Shown piece by piece: positions 16,647-24,803 of a stretch of 64,000 nt of DNA (its first letter is position 1; the number at the start of each line of letters is the position of its first letter). The notes under the pieces are model-generated. The model was given only the letters and a program-made list of their open reading frames with translations, searched no databases and was not told where the DNA came from. The DNA lies in assembly GCA_900754615.1 (NCBI GenBank), contig CAAEDN010000006.1, positions 11,438-75,437 of the forward strand, read 5' to 3'. The position numbers and the translations under genes were made by a program. The DNA is from an uncultured Holdemanella sp. (GTDB lineage Bacteria > Bacillota_I > Bacilli_A > Erysipelotrichales > Erysipelotrichaceae).

Positions 16647-18492
16647 ACAATTTCACCTCCACTGCTTCCAACAAAAATTTAAAACAAGCCCCATGCGGAT
16701 TTACATTCTCCACCCATATCTTTCCACCATGCGCTAAGATAATGGATTTACATAAAGATAGACCTAGACCCATGCCACGTCTTGTATCTCCACTATGATT
16801 ATTTTCTGTATAGAACATTTCAAACAATTGATCTGGATGCAAAACACCATTGCCATCATCTTGAACTTCAATTAATATTTTATCCTCAATTTGTTTTGCT
16901 TTTAAAGAAATATTTGAATTTTCAGGCGTATATTTTATCGCATTATTCATTAAATTCACTAAGACTTGAATAATTAAACGCGCATCCATATTGGCCATTA
17001 ATAAATCATCTTCCAAATTCATACTTATATTATGCTTACGCTTATTGCGTCCTAAATGATGAATCGCCTCTCTAAAAATATCCTCAATCATTTCTGGTTG
17101 TAAATTCAACTGCATCGTACCATTTTCAATACGTGTTATAAACAATAAGTTTTCAACCAAATCATACAACCACATCGCATCATTATAAATATCCTGATAC
17201 AACCCTTTCCTTTTCTCTAATGAGAATGCACTCTCATTTTCCAATAATAAACCCGCATTTCCAGAAATAGATGTTAATGGCGTTCTTAAATCATGTGAAA
17301 TCATGCGTAATAAATCAGCGCGCAAAGCTTCTTGTTTGGCTTGTTGCTCAATCTTTAAATTTTCTAAACGAATCGTTTCCTTTTCTAATGCCATACCACA
17401 CTCATCTAATATTGCCACCCATAGATTTTTTTCAAAAGGATCCATTTTATCTTTTAGGACAATGCCCACAACCCCTAATACTTCGTGCGTCCCGTTAACA
17501 GGTAAATATAGACATATCGAATCCGAATAAGAACTTGTCGTCTTACCTGCTTCATGTCTATTTTCATACACCCACGCCACAATATTTGTTTCTATAGGAC
17601 ACTGACCCAATAAAATCGGCTCATCATTATGGGGATACAGAATTAAGTCTGTATCCAATAATTTATGTAGTTGTTTTAACATAGAAGTATAAATCGCATT
17701 CATATCATTCGCCTTTTGAAGCATTTGACTCATTTCCAATAAGACTTGCGTACGATACACTTGTTTCGCATTCTCAAACGATTGTTTTTTAAGTCTTGTC
17801 ATTAAAGAACTTGAAGACATGGCCACCACGAACATGACAATATATGTCGTAATATAGTTTGGATCACTCAACAAAGAAAAATAGGGATATGTAAAGAAAA
17901 AATTAAAGCACAATACAGAAATCAATGATGCCAATAAACTATAGATATACCCACTTGTCCAAATGGATACAAATACAATTCCTAATATATAAATCATAAT
18001 GGGCGTCGTAATCAAAAACTGAAAGTGCATAAATCCCTTGCCAATAAGTGTACAAAGAATAAGAATCAAAATCATCTTTAGCATATCTTTTAATGAAAAA
18101 TTCAAAGAATTAAAGTCAAAATAAAACAAACGACGATAATCCTGCGGATAATTCACAGAATAAACATCAATATCATGCAATTTAAATAGAGCCTGTTTGG
18201 CAAGACTCTTTTCTAAAACCACACAACTTACCTGTGAAACATTCACATATTCCACAAGTTGCTGAATCTTATTGTGCCCATAAAGAATTGTTACTTTAGC
18301 CCCTTTACTTTCCGCATACTTAATATTTTCACGCAAACAATTCTTTGATGCCACACTCATACTTTCGTCTTTTGGTGTCTGCACATAAACAGCACTTAAC
18401 GAAACATGATTGTTCTTCGCAATTTGAACTCCTTTTTCAATCACTCTTGAATTATATTTTGAAGTCGATAGACATATTAATACATTAGCCAT
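16639..18492 (-). CDS. KdpD-like sensor kinase lacking the KdpD N-terminal domain
   Basis: 617 aa. Domains in order: universal stress protein-like (1-125, starting MANVLICLSTS), four-helix membrane DUF4118 (about 135-235), GAF-like (about 255-370), HisKA with MISHDLRTPLTS, and HATPase (N in LVNLMNNAIKY; GRG-like MGLGLSLC). The large Walker-A domain that opens classical KdpD is missing. ATG 18492 is chosen over the in-frame GTG at 18516: an extended -10 (TGTTATACT, TATACT at 18499-18504) places transcription start at or next to this ATG, with no SD. The mRNA thus looks leaderless. Senses potassium or ionic stress by family; signal unproven. Confidence 0.88.
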   Translation of the reverse strand: MANVLICLSTSKYNSRVIEKGVQIAKNNHVSLSAVYVQTPKDESMSVASKNCLRENIKYAESKGAKVTILYGHNKIQQLVEYVNVSQVSCVVLEKSLAKQALFKLHDIDVYSVNYPQDYRRLFYFDFNSLNFSLKDMLKMILILILCTLIGKGFMHFQFLITTPIMIYILGIVFVSIWTSGYIYSLLASLISVLCFNFFFTYPYFSLLSDPNYITTYIVMFVVAMSSSSLMTRLKKQSFENAKQVYRTQVLLEMSQMLQKANDMNAIYTSMLKQLHKLLDTDLILYPHNDEPILLGQCPIETNIVAWVYENRHEAGKTTSSYSDSICLYLPVNGTHEVLGVVGIVLKDKMDPFEKNLWVAILDECGMALEKETIRLENLKIEQQAKQEALRADLLRMISHDLRTPLTSISGNAGLLLENESAFSLEKRKGLYQDIYNDAMWLYDLVENLLFITRIENGTMQLNLQPEMIEDIFREAIHHLGRNKRKHNISMNLEDDLLMANMDARLIIQVLVNLMNNAIKYTPENSNISLKAKQIEDKILIEVQDDGNGVLHPDQLFEMFYTENNHSGDTRRGMGLGLSLCKSIILAHGGKIWVENVNPHGACFKFLLEAVEVKLYE

Positions 18493-18530
18493 ACGACAAG
18501 TATAACACAAGCCCACTAAGAATCAGCCAT

Positions 18531-18563
18531 CTTAACATTGTCTTAACAAAGTGTTAAAATATT
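18531..18563. promoter_or_regulatory. Three tandem 11-bp repeats, likely KdpE-type operator
   Basis: CTTAACATTGT, CTTAACAAAGT and GTTAAAATATT follow each other with exact 11-bp period, one helical turn, as OmpR-family regulators prefer. The array lies between the divergent kdpD-like and ktrB genes, upstream of the ktrB -10 (TAGAAT) and of the kdpD-like -10, so it could regulate both. Confidence 0.7.
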
Positions 18564-18624
18564 TTTATGAAATCTTAATGCAGACTAGTGTAGAATGTGT
18601 TGAGATATTAGGATAGGTGGTTAT

Positions 18625-19962
18625 ATGTTTAAGAAACGTATAAATCGCATTACACCGGGACAAATGATTATCCTCAGTTTTGCGATTATGATATTTATTG
18701 GCGCTTTTTTACTGATGCTTCCATTTTCTACCAATGACGGTAAAGGCGCACCTTTTTTAGATGCACTATTCACTTCAACCAGTGCTTCCTGCGTAACCGG
18801 GTTAATTATGCATGATACTTCACAATATTGGTCTCCATTTGGACAGTTCATCATCATAACATTGATTCAAATCGGAGGTATGGGTGTTATCACAATGGCC
18901 ATCCTACTTTCTGTATTGGGTGGAAAAAAAATTGGATTTAAACAAAGATATTTTATGCAACAATCCATTTCCGCACCAAAACTTGGCGGTATTATTCGAA
19001 ACACGAAATGGATTCTTAAGGCTACACTATTTATTGAAGCATTCGGTGCCATTTTATTAGGCATCCGCTTTCTACCTCGCTTTGGCCTAGTCAAAGGCAT
19101 ATGGTACTCCATATTCCATTCCATCTCTGCTTTCTGTAATGCTGGATTTGACTTAATGGGAACCCAACAAGCCTATTCATCCTTAACTGGATATAGTGGT
19201 GACATTCTTGTATCCAACGTCATCGCAGCACTTATCGTACTTGGTGGTTTAGGCTTCTTTGTCTGGAAAGATGTTGTTCAATACAAACGTCATTTGCACA
19301 AATATTCCTTACAATCTAAAGTTGTGCTATTTACGACAGCCACTTTATTAATTATTAGTACACTCTACTTCTACATCAATGACTTTAGCCATTGGAATAT
19401 GAATTTAGCTGATCAAATCAACGTTTCTATCTTTCAAGCCGTATCCCCAAGAACGGCCGGTTTTAATACAATCGATTTAAACAAAATGAATCAAAGCAGT
19501 ATCTTATTTATGACACTATTAATGTTGATAGGAGGAAGTCCACAAGGTACAGCCGGGGGTTTTAAAACCACTACACTTGCCGTATTGATTTTAAGTATTC
19601 GTGCTGTATTCAATCACAAACAAAATCCTCAATGTTTTGGAAGACGAATCTCTATGGAAACATTAAATAATGCGACTGCTCTATTTATGTTATTTATGGT
19701 ACTTTTCTTTACAGGTGCCTTCCTAATTTCAGCCTTTGATCAACTTCCAATTCTAGATGCCCTTTTTGAAGCCGCATCAGCGATTGGGACAGTTGGACTA
19801 ACACTAGGCATCACGCCTACTCTATCAACCGCATCACACTGTATTTTGATCTTCTTGATGTTCTTTGGAAGAGTAGGAGGACTAACACTTCTTCTTGCGA
19901 TTTCTAAACATCAGGTTGTCGCAAACGCAAATCTGCCACAAGAAAATATCACAATTGGATAA
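18625..19962 (+). CDS. ktrB: Potassium uptake protein KtrB (TrkH/KtrB family)
   Basis: 445 aa, the length of KtrB. About eight to ten hydrophobic segments carry the repeated pore-loop pattern: TSTSASCVTGL, SAFCNAGFDLMG, SPRTAGFNTID and SAIGTVGLTLG, each with the selectivity-filter glycine. It is the ion-conducting subunit for Na+-coupled or gradient-driven K+ uptake. SD AGGTGG lies close before the ATG. ktrA follows with a 13-bp gap. The 11-bp repeats upstream and the adjacent KdpDE-like pair indicate activation under potassium limitation. Confidence 0.93.
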   Translation: MFKKRINRITPGQMIILSFAIMIFIGAFLLMLPFSTNDGKGAPFLDALFTSTSASCVTGLIMHDTSQYWSPFGQFIIITLIQIGGMGVITMAILLSVLGGKKIGFKQRYFMQQSISAPKLGGIIRNTKWILKATLFIEAFGAILLGIRFLPRFGLVKGIWYSIFHSISAFCNAGFDLMGTQQAYSSLTGYSGDILVSNVIAALIVLGGLGFFVWKDVVQYKRHLHKYSLQSKVVLFTTATLLIISTLYFYINDFSHWNMNLADQINVSIFQAVSPRTAGFNTIDLNKMNQSSILFMTLLMLIGGSPQGTAGGFKTTTLAVLILSIRAVFNHKQNPQCFGRRISMETLNNATALFMLFMVLFFTGAFLISAFDQLPILDALFEAASAIGTVGLTLGITPTLSTASHCILIFLMFFGRVGGLTLLLAISKHQVVANANLPQENITIG

Positions 19963-19975
19963 TGGAGGAAAACAA

Positions 19976-20623
19976 ATGAAATCTGTATTAATTATTGGAA
20001 TGGGACGTTTTGGACGTCACATGGCACAAAAGCTATATGATTTAAATCACGAAGTTTTAGCTATTGATAAAAATGAAGCTAAAATCAATAAAGTTCTTTC
20101 TTATGTCACAAATGCTCAAATTGGAGATTCTACAGACGAAACTTTCATCGACAGTCTTGGTGTTTCTAACTTTGATTTATGCGTTGTTGCGATTGGAGAC
20201 GATTTCCAAAGTTCACTTGAAACAACCGCATTATTAAAAGATCATGGGGCAAAGCTTGTTGTCGCAAGAGCCGTACGTGATGTGCATGCCAAATTTTTAT
20301 TACGTAATGGTGCCGATGAAGTTGTATATCCAGAAAAACAAATTGGTAATTGGGCCGCTGTACGTTTTTCAAGCGATAATATCTTTGACTATGTACAACT
20401 TACACCGGAATATTCTATTTATGAAATTTCTGTACCCACATCATGGATTGGTAAATCCATGTTAGAACTTGATATCCGTAGAAAATATCATATCAATATT
20501 TTAGCTACTAAACTCAATGGGATTCTAGACCCACTACCAAGTGCTGAACATACTTTCCAGGAATCTGAAAACATTCTAATTCTTGCCCAAAATTCGGACG
20601 TACAAAAATTTCTTCACTTTTAA
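19976..20623 (+). CDS. ktrA: Potassium uptake regulatory subunit KtrA
   Basis: 215 aa. RCK-N Rossmann domain with IIGMGRFGRHMAQKL, acidic VLAIDKNE at the end of the second strand, and a C-terminal RCK-C half. It forms a cytosolic ring that gates KtrB in response to nucleotides; in many Gram-positives the C-terminal part also binds c-di-AMP. The ATG at 19976 follows GGAGG by 7 nt; an upstream in-frame extension into ktrB has no SD and is rejected. It is the last gene of the ktrBA unit. Confidence 0.93.
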   Translation: MKSVLIIGMGRFGRHMAQKLYDLNHEVLAIDKNEAKINKVLSYVTNAQIGDSTDETFIDSLGVSNFDLCVVAIGDDFQSSLETTALLKDHGAKLVVARAVRDVHAKFLLRNGADEVVYPEKQIGNWAAVRFSSDNIFDYVQLTPEYSIYEISVPTSWIGKSMLELDIRRKYHINILATKLNGILDPLPSAEHTFQESENILILAQNSDVQKFLHF

Positions 20624-20629
20624 TGGAAT

Positions 20630-20671
20630 CTTAACATCACGCCTCATTCTTTAACACCGTTTAAACATTCG
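20630..20671 (+). promoter_or_regulatory. Second set of TTAACA-type repeats
   Basis: CTTAACATCAC (20630), TTTAACACCGT (20650) and TTAAACATTCG (20661). The last two have AACA cores 11 bp apart, as in the array at 18531. They precede the small ORF at 20711, which would make it a member of the same regulon. Confidence 0.5.
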
Positions 20672-20710
20672 AAATTCTACAATATAGGTGTAAGAAAGAG
20701 GCGATTATTT

Positions 20711-20803
20711 ATGTTAGGTATTTTAGCTACAGGATCCGTGATCTACATTTCTTTCTTAGTCCCAAAACTTTTAAATCACATCTTAAATATTACACACCAT
20801 TAA
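20711..20803 (+). CDS. 30-residue membrane peptide in the potassium region
   Basis: MLGILATGSVIYISFLVPKL then LNHILNITHH: one membrane helix and a polar end. A GAGG ribosome binding site lies 10 nt upstream. It stands 87 bp after ktrA and downstream of KdpE-like repeats. Size and topology recall KdpF, the small Kdp subunit, but I see no real sequence similarity. It may be an accessory peptide for KtrAB or a chance ORF. Confidence 0.4.
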   Translation: MLGILATGSVIYISFLVPKLLNHILNITHH

Positions 20804-20876
20804 TGTATGCCGCGAGCATACCAATTATCCCCATTTCTTTGATACAAATATATTTAGGAAAGGGGATTTTATTATT

Positions 20877-21230
20877 ATGAAAACATGGAAATTAGTCAGT
20901 GGAATCATTTCCATTGTATTAAGTGTATTCGTCGTATTCCAAAGTATGATGGCAGGCCTTGCCAATGCACTAGAAGCCAACGAACAATCCAGTGGCAGTG
21001 CTGGACTTGTCGTAGCTATATGCATGCTTTGTGGAGGAATTGTATCCATTGTATCTAGAAAAAACAATTCAAAAGGAACCAACATTGCACTTATTATTTT
21101 GTTTGGTTTAGCTACATTAACAGGCTTTGTACTTGCAGGAAACTATTCAGACCTGTATATTTGGTCAGCATGGTGCTTGATCAATGCAGTACTTGCCTTC
21201 ATCTCATTAAGAAAAGGTATCAGAAATTAA
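20877..21230 (+). CDS. Small four-helix membrane protein
   Basis: 117 aa with four hydrophobic segments. The opening KTWKLVSGIISIVLSVFVVF and the loop NALEANEQSSGSAGLVVA recall small membrane proteins widespread in Bacillota and often found near mobile elements. The function is unknown. AAAGGGG lies 11 nt before the ATG, slightly long spacing. A clear terminator follows directly. Confidence 0.75.
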   Translation: MKTWKLVSGIISIVLSVFVVFQSMMAGLANALEANEQSSGSAGLVVAICMLCGGIVSIVSRKNNSKGTNIALIILFGLATLTGFVLAGNYSDLYIWSAWCLINAVLAFISLRKGIRN

Positions 21231-21244
21231 AACTGATACCTTTT
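21212..21244. terminator. Bidirectional terminator
   Basis: Stem GGTATCAG/CTGATACC (21216-21223 with 21233-21240) flanked by AAAA and TTTT. It serves both the membrane protein and the convergent ATPase gene. Confidence 0.88.
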
Positions 21245-21247
21245 AAA

Positions 21248-22540
21248 TTATAATAGATCCTTTGTTTTTCGAACCAAGTATAACGGAAGATTTGTAAAAT
21301 CACCATCCTTACGATACCCACGTTTAGAAAAACGATATGCATGTTGAGGTGCATTATTTGCGACATATGTCTTAAAAGAATTGGCAGATCTATCCTCACC
21401 ACCCTTTACTTCAATCGGAATAATTTCCATTTTATTTTGAACCACAAAATCAATCTCACCATTTTTATCCGAATAATATCGAGGTTCAACTTCAAATTGT
21501 CCTTGAAGTTGTTGTAAAACATAGTTTTCTGTCAACGGTCCTTTAAATTGATAATCTGTTCTCAATAATATCGCACTATTATCCACGCCCGCCATTTGTT
21601 TAAGAAGTCCTGTATCAAACACAAACAGTTTAAACTGATTCAATTTATCAAAAGCAGATAATGGATGTTCCATCTTAGACACATTATATACACGATTCAA
21701 CATACCAGCTGACACAAGCCATTCGATTGCTTCTTCAAAATCTCTAGCTCTAGCCCCTTCACGAACAGCACCATACATAAACTTCTCGTTGGGTTTCGCA
21801 AGTTGAGAAACAATACTTCTGAATACCATTAAAATACGTCCACTATTCACTTTTCCATTATGCTTAGAAAAGTCATTTTCATAAACCTCAATCAATTCTC
21901 TTTGTATCTTGGATACCATGGCAGGATCTTTATACTTGATCCATGAAGATACACATTCTGGCATACCACCAATAATAAGATAATAATTATAAGCATCTAA
22001 TAAACGATGATGGAAAATTTGTTCAATAACTTGTTCTTTTTGAATACTTTCATAATATGCATATAACCCAGAATCTATCGCATTTAAAAACTCGTCAAAC
22101 GTCAATGGATAAATATCTAAAAGATTAACCATACCTACAGGATATGATTTTGGCTTAGCCAATAATGTGCCTAAAAGACTACCTGCCGTTATTACGTGAT
22201 ATTCATTCGCTTTTTCTTTAAAATATTTAAGCGTATTTAATGCTTCAGGACACTCCTGAATTTCATCAAATATAATCAAAGTTTTTTCAGGTTCAATTTT
22301 TTCATCACTGATCATAGAAAGAAGTTCGATAATACGATTTGGATTTTTATTAGTTTCAAAAATAGATTTTAGTTCATCCTCCTCATCAAAGTTAAAATAA
22401 ACATAATTATCATAATAATTCTGACCAAATTCTTTCATCAACCAAGTCTTACCAACCTGTCTTGCGCCTCTTAATACCATAGGTTTTCTCTCAGGACTAT
22501 TTTTCCATTGAACTAGCTTTAAAATCGCATTTCGCTTCAT
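21248..22540 (-). CDS. AAA ATPase with DUF4143 nuclease-like C-terminus
   Basis: 430 aa. The AAA domain has Walker A LRGARQVGKTWLM and Walker B LIIFDEIQECPEAL. A middle helical/winged-helix segment follows, then the DUF4143 part with GEIDFVVQNK and PIEVKGG, the D...E-x-K residues of a PD-(D/E)XK fold. Members are very common in gut bacteria and archaea, and I know of no settled function. The gene stands alone and is preceded by a four-copy 33-bp-period array (22563-22677). It is about the same size as the relative at 35806-37101, yet diverged from it. Confidence 0.9.
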   Translation of the reverse strand: MKRNAILKLVQWKNSPERKPMVLRGARQVGKTWLMKEFGQNYYDNYVYFNFDEEDELKSIFETNKNPNRIIELLSMISDEKIEPEKTLIIFDEIQECPEALNTLKYFKEKANEYHVITAGSLLGTLLAKPKSYPVGMVNLLDIYPLTFDEFLNAIDSGLYAYYESIQKEQVIEQIFHHRLLDAYNYYLIIGGMPECVSSWIKYKDPAMVSKIQRELIEVYENDFSKHNGKVNSGRILMVFRSIVSQLAKPNEKFMYGAVREGARARDFEEAIEWLVSAGMLNRVYNVSKMEHPLSAFDKLNQFKLFVFDTGLLKQMAGVDNSAILLRTDYQFKGPLTENYVLQQLQGQFEVEPRYYSDKNGEIDFVVQNKMEIIPIEVKGGEDRSANSFKTYVANNAPQHAYRFSKRGYRKDGDFTNLPLYLVRKTKDLL

Positions 22541-22562
22541 GAAACCACCTCTCGAATTTAAG

Positions 22563-22677
22563 TTAACACATTTTTCCGTGATTTTCTATACCTATTTAAC
22601 ACATTTTTACGGACTTTTTATAATTGTTTTAACACATTTTTCTGTAATTTTAGATACCTTTTTTACACATTTTTCCT
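22563..22677 (-). repeat. Four direct repeats at exact 33-bp period upstream of the DUF4143 gene
   Basis: The core ACACATTTTT starts at 22566, 22599, 22632 and 22665: three intervals of exactly 33 bp. The longer unit is TTAACACATTTTTCCGTGAT in the first copy, and the fourth is degenerate on its gene-distal side. The array starts 23 bp from the ATG at 22540. A possible -10 (TAAATT, 22555-22560) lies between the array and the gene, so the first copy covers the -35 region. Spacing near three helical turns would put all copies on roughly one face of the DNA. Confidence 0.9.
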
Positions 22678-22683
22678 AAAGCA

Positions 22684-22708
22684 TAAAAAAAGACAGCATT
22701 TAAGCTGC
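22684..22708 (-). terminator. Terminator of the FMN dehydrogenase operon
   Basis: Minus-strand stem AGGCAGC/GCTGTCT followed by TTTTTTT. It stands directly after the stop at 22709 and abuts the repeat array. Confidence 0.8.
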
Positions 22709-23725
22709 CTATCTTACCATATCACGAGTGATGTCTTTTAAACTTTTAACCCCACACATCTCCATAGTATCTTGAAGTTCACTACCAAGTTTGTCCACTA
22801 AGACTTGAATACCTTCTTCTTTTGCTCCATAGATCGCATTCACAAATGGACGAGCTACAATGACAGCATCTGCTCCCATTGCCAAAGCCTTAAAGATATC
22901 GACACCATTACGAAGTCCACCATCCACAAAGATCTTCATACTGCCATCTACAGCCTTAACAATTTCTTCAAGCACTTCAGCTGTTGCAGGAGTCTGATCT
23001 TGAACTCGACCACCATGATTTGAAACCACAATAGCACTAGCTCCTGCTTCTTTTGCCTTTAAAGCACCCTTGACAGTCATAACACCCTTCACAATAAATG
23101 GTACAGGTGTATTCGAGATAATTTTCTTTAACTGTTCTGTATTCATTCTTCCTGCAGGAGGTTGACACCCTTTTAAAAATGGAAGACCCGCCGCATCTAC
23201 ATCCATAGCTACCGCAAAAGCACCACTATTTAATGCTAGTTCAAGCTTTTCCAAATATGTTTCTAAACTCCAAGGCTTAACAGTAGGAATCGCAAGTCCA
23301 TTATTTTCTTTAATAATACGCGTCGCATTGATCATAATATTAGGATCTTTTCCATCTCCTGTAAAAGCACAAATACCTGCACCGATACAACCTCTGACTA
23401 AAATATCATTATAGCTGTTGTCATCATATGCATCTGAATAGTGCATACCTACAGCTCCTACAGGGCCTGCAAAAATCGGATATTTAAATGTATGACCAAA
23501 TAGTTCTAATTCTGTACTTACTGGCTCATTATCTGTAATTGTATCCATATTCACACGAATGTGTTTCCAAGCATCATAATTACGCATCGCAACATCCCCA
23601 ATCCCTTTAGCTCCAGGTCCAGGCACTGTATTACGACATGCTCTTCCATCACATACAGGACATGATTTACATAACTTTGTCCCCATCACTTCACGACTTT
23701 TTTCCATCAATTCCATATAATTCAT
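22709..23725 (-). CDS. FMN-dependent 2-hydroxyacid dehydrogenase/oxidase
   Basis: 338 aa, TIM-barrel flavoprotein of the lactate/glycolate oxidase family. Key parts: FAGPVGAVGMHY near the FMN, the catalytic His in SNHGGRVQDQ, and the phosphate-binding FVDGGLRNGVDIFKALAMGA. The N-terminus carries a cysteine-rich KSCPVCDGRACRNTVPGPG typical of the clostridial branch. Likely oxidises an L-2-hydroxyacid such as lactate; substrate not determined. The ATG at 23725 is 7 nt after GGAGG, which itself lies in the last codons of the EutH-like gene. The stop of that gene is 2 bp before this start, so the pair is translationally coupled. Confidence 0.88.
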   Translation of the reverse strand: MNYMELMEKSREVMGTKLCKSCPVCDGRACRNTVPGPGAKGIGDVAMRNYDAWKHIRVNMDTITDNEPVSTELELFGHTFKYPIFAGPVGAVGMHYSDAYDDNSYNDILVRGCIGAGICAFTGDGKDPNIMINATRIIKENNGLAIPTVKPWSLETYLEKLELALNSGAFAVAMDVDAAGLPFLKGCQPPAGRMNTEQLKKIISNTPVPFIVKGVMTVKGALKAKEAGASAIVVSNHGGRVQDQTPATAEVLEEIVKAVDGSMKIFVDGGLRNGVDIFKALAMGADAVIVARPFVNAIYGAKEEGIQVLVDKLGSELQDTMEMCGVKSLKDITRDMVR

Positions 23726-23727
23726 AA

Positions 23728-24753
23728 TCATTCCTCCATTACATTTGCTATAACAAGACCTAATATTCCGGCTACCAGTTTCACAACCACAAACCAAGTC
23801 ACACTTGTTGGATTGACTCCGGCAATAAAACCGAGTTGTCCACCAAACACAAAGGCTCCACTTAGTGAAAAGGCTGCATTTAAAATTTTACCCTTCCTAT
23901 TCATTTTACTAAATAATGGTAACATCGCAATGCTTGTTCCAAAAGATAAGATAATTCCCATGACCGAATACTTATCAACATTTAATAATTGTCCAATTCT
24001 TTCAATCTGGCTCGAAAACTTTCTTAATACAATTTCACAAAACACCAAAGAACCACACACAATAATACTCATTTGAAATACAATGCGTAATGCTTCATTG
24101 ATTAATGTCGCATTTGTGAAGTTCATATTGAAAAAGAAGGTTAGACAAACTAGGAAAAAGAAAATATAGCCTACGATTTGTACTAACTTAGAAAATACGG
24201 TTAATACCACAATTAATGTTTTAAATGAAATAAAAAATAAACCAATCAAAATTGCACAAATAAGAATTACGGGTAAAAACACAATCAAAAAATGATCAAC
24301 ATGCAATAAAAAGCCACAACCAATAAGAATAGGTAATAAACCTAAAATACCATACACAACTCCCTTTAAATAGTGACTCAAATCATCTGTATCCAGTTCA
24401 TTTAAAAAGATTGGCAATTGAAAACTAATCAAGCATCCTAATGTGGATGTTAATAATACACCACAGAAAATCAAGATATTATCTGCATGTGTCATCGACT
24501 CTATAATGGAATATCCACCAAGATCTGGCGCCAACAAGCTTGAAATAATCATTTCTTTATTTTTGAAAAGCGTCGCATGACCATTTAAAAAGGCAATCGC
24601 TATACAATAAAAACCCCCAACACTCATCATAAAATCGCCCATCGTTATAATGCCTCGATCAAAAGAAGTGGCTAGTCCAAGTCGATTTTTAAACATCTTG
24701 TCAAATAAGCCAAAAGCGGCAAAGCATAATAAAATAAAAATAATCGGATTCAT
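23728..24753 (-). CDS. EutH-like permease
   Basis: 341 aa with about ten membrane helices. It resembles EutH, the ethanolamine permease: RGIITMGDFMMSVGGFYCIA and LAPDLGGYSIIESM correspond to conserved EutH stretches. No other eut gene is nearby. It is coupled to a flavin 2-hydroxyacid dehydrogenase, so its substrate may be a hydroxy-acid or amino-alcohol rather than ethanolamine. A TATAAT at 24765-24770 puts the transcription start only about five bases before the ATG, with no SD visible, suggesting an almost leaderless mRNA. Confidence 0.8.
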   Translation of the reverse strand: MNPIIFILLCFAAFGLFDKMFKNRLGLATSFDRGIITMGDFMMSVGGFYCIAIAFLNGHATLFKNKEMIISSLLAPDLGGYSIIESMTHADNILIFCGVLLTSTLGCLISFQLPIFLNELDTDDLSHYLKGVVYGILGLLPILIGCGFLLHVDHFLIVFLPVILICAILIGLFFISFKTLIVVLTVFSKLVQIVGYIFFFLVCLTFFFNMNFTNATLINEALRIVFQMSIIVCGSLVFCEIVLRKFSSQIERIGQLLNVDKYSVMGIILSFGTSIAMLPLFSKMNRKGKILNAAFSLSGAFVFGGQLGFIAGVNPTSVTWFVVVKLVAGILGLVIANVMEE

Positions 24754-24779
24754 GCATTCATTCTATTATAATAATGAAA

Positions 24780-24803
24780 AAAAGTCGAAGAGAATTTCTT
24801 CGA
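24780..24803 (-). terminator. Terminator of the polyamine transport operon
   Basis: Minus-strand stem AGTCGAAG/CTTCGACT followed by TTTTTTTC, directly after the stop at 24804. Confidence 0.85.

Noticed and set aside
20711..20803. KdpF
   Set aside because: Size and context suggest it, but the sequence shows no real KdpF similarity and no kdpA, kdpB or kdpC is present.
22563..22677. CRISPR array
   Set aside because: Only four copies, with conserved cores of 10-20 bp and AT-rich filler too short for spacers. No cas genes are present, and the same layout occurs before three other ATPase genes.
23728..24753. Ethanolamine utilisation operon
   Set aside because: Only an EutH-like permease is present; no eutABC or microcompartment genes are in the window.
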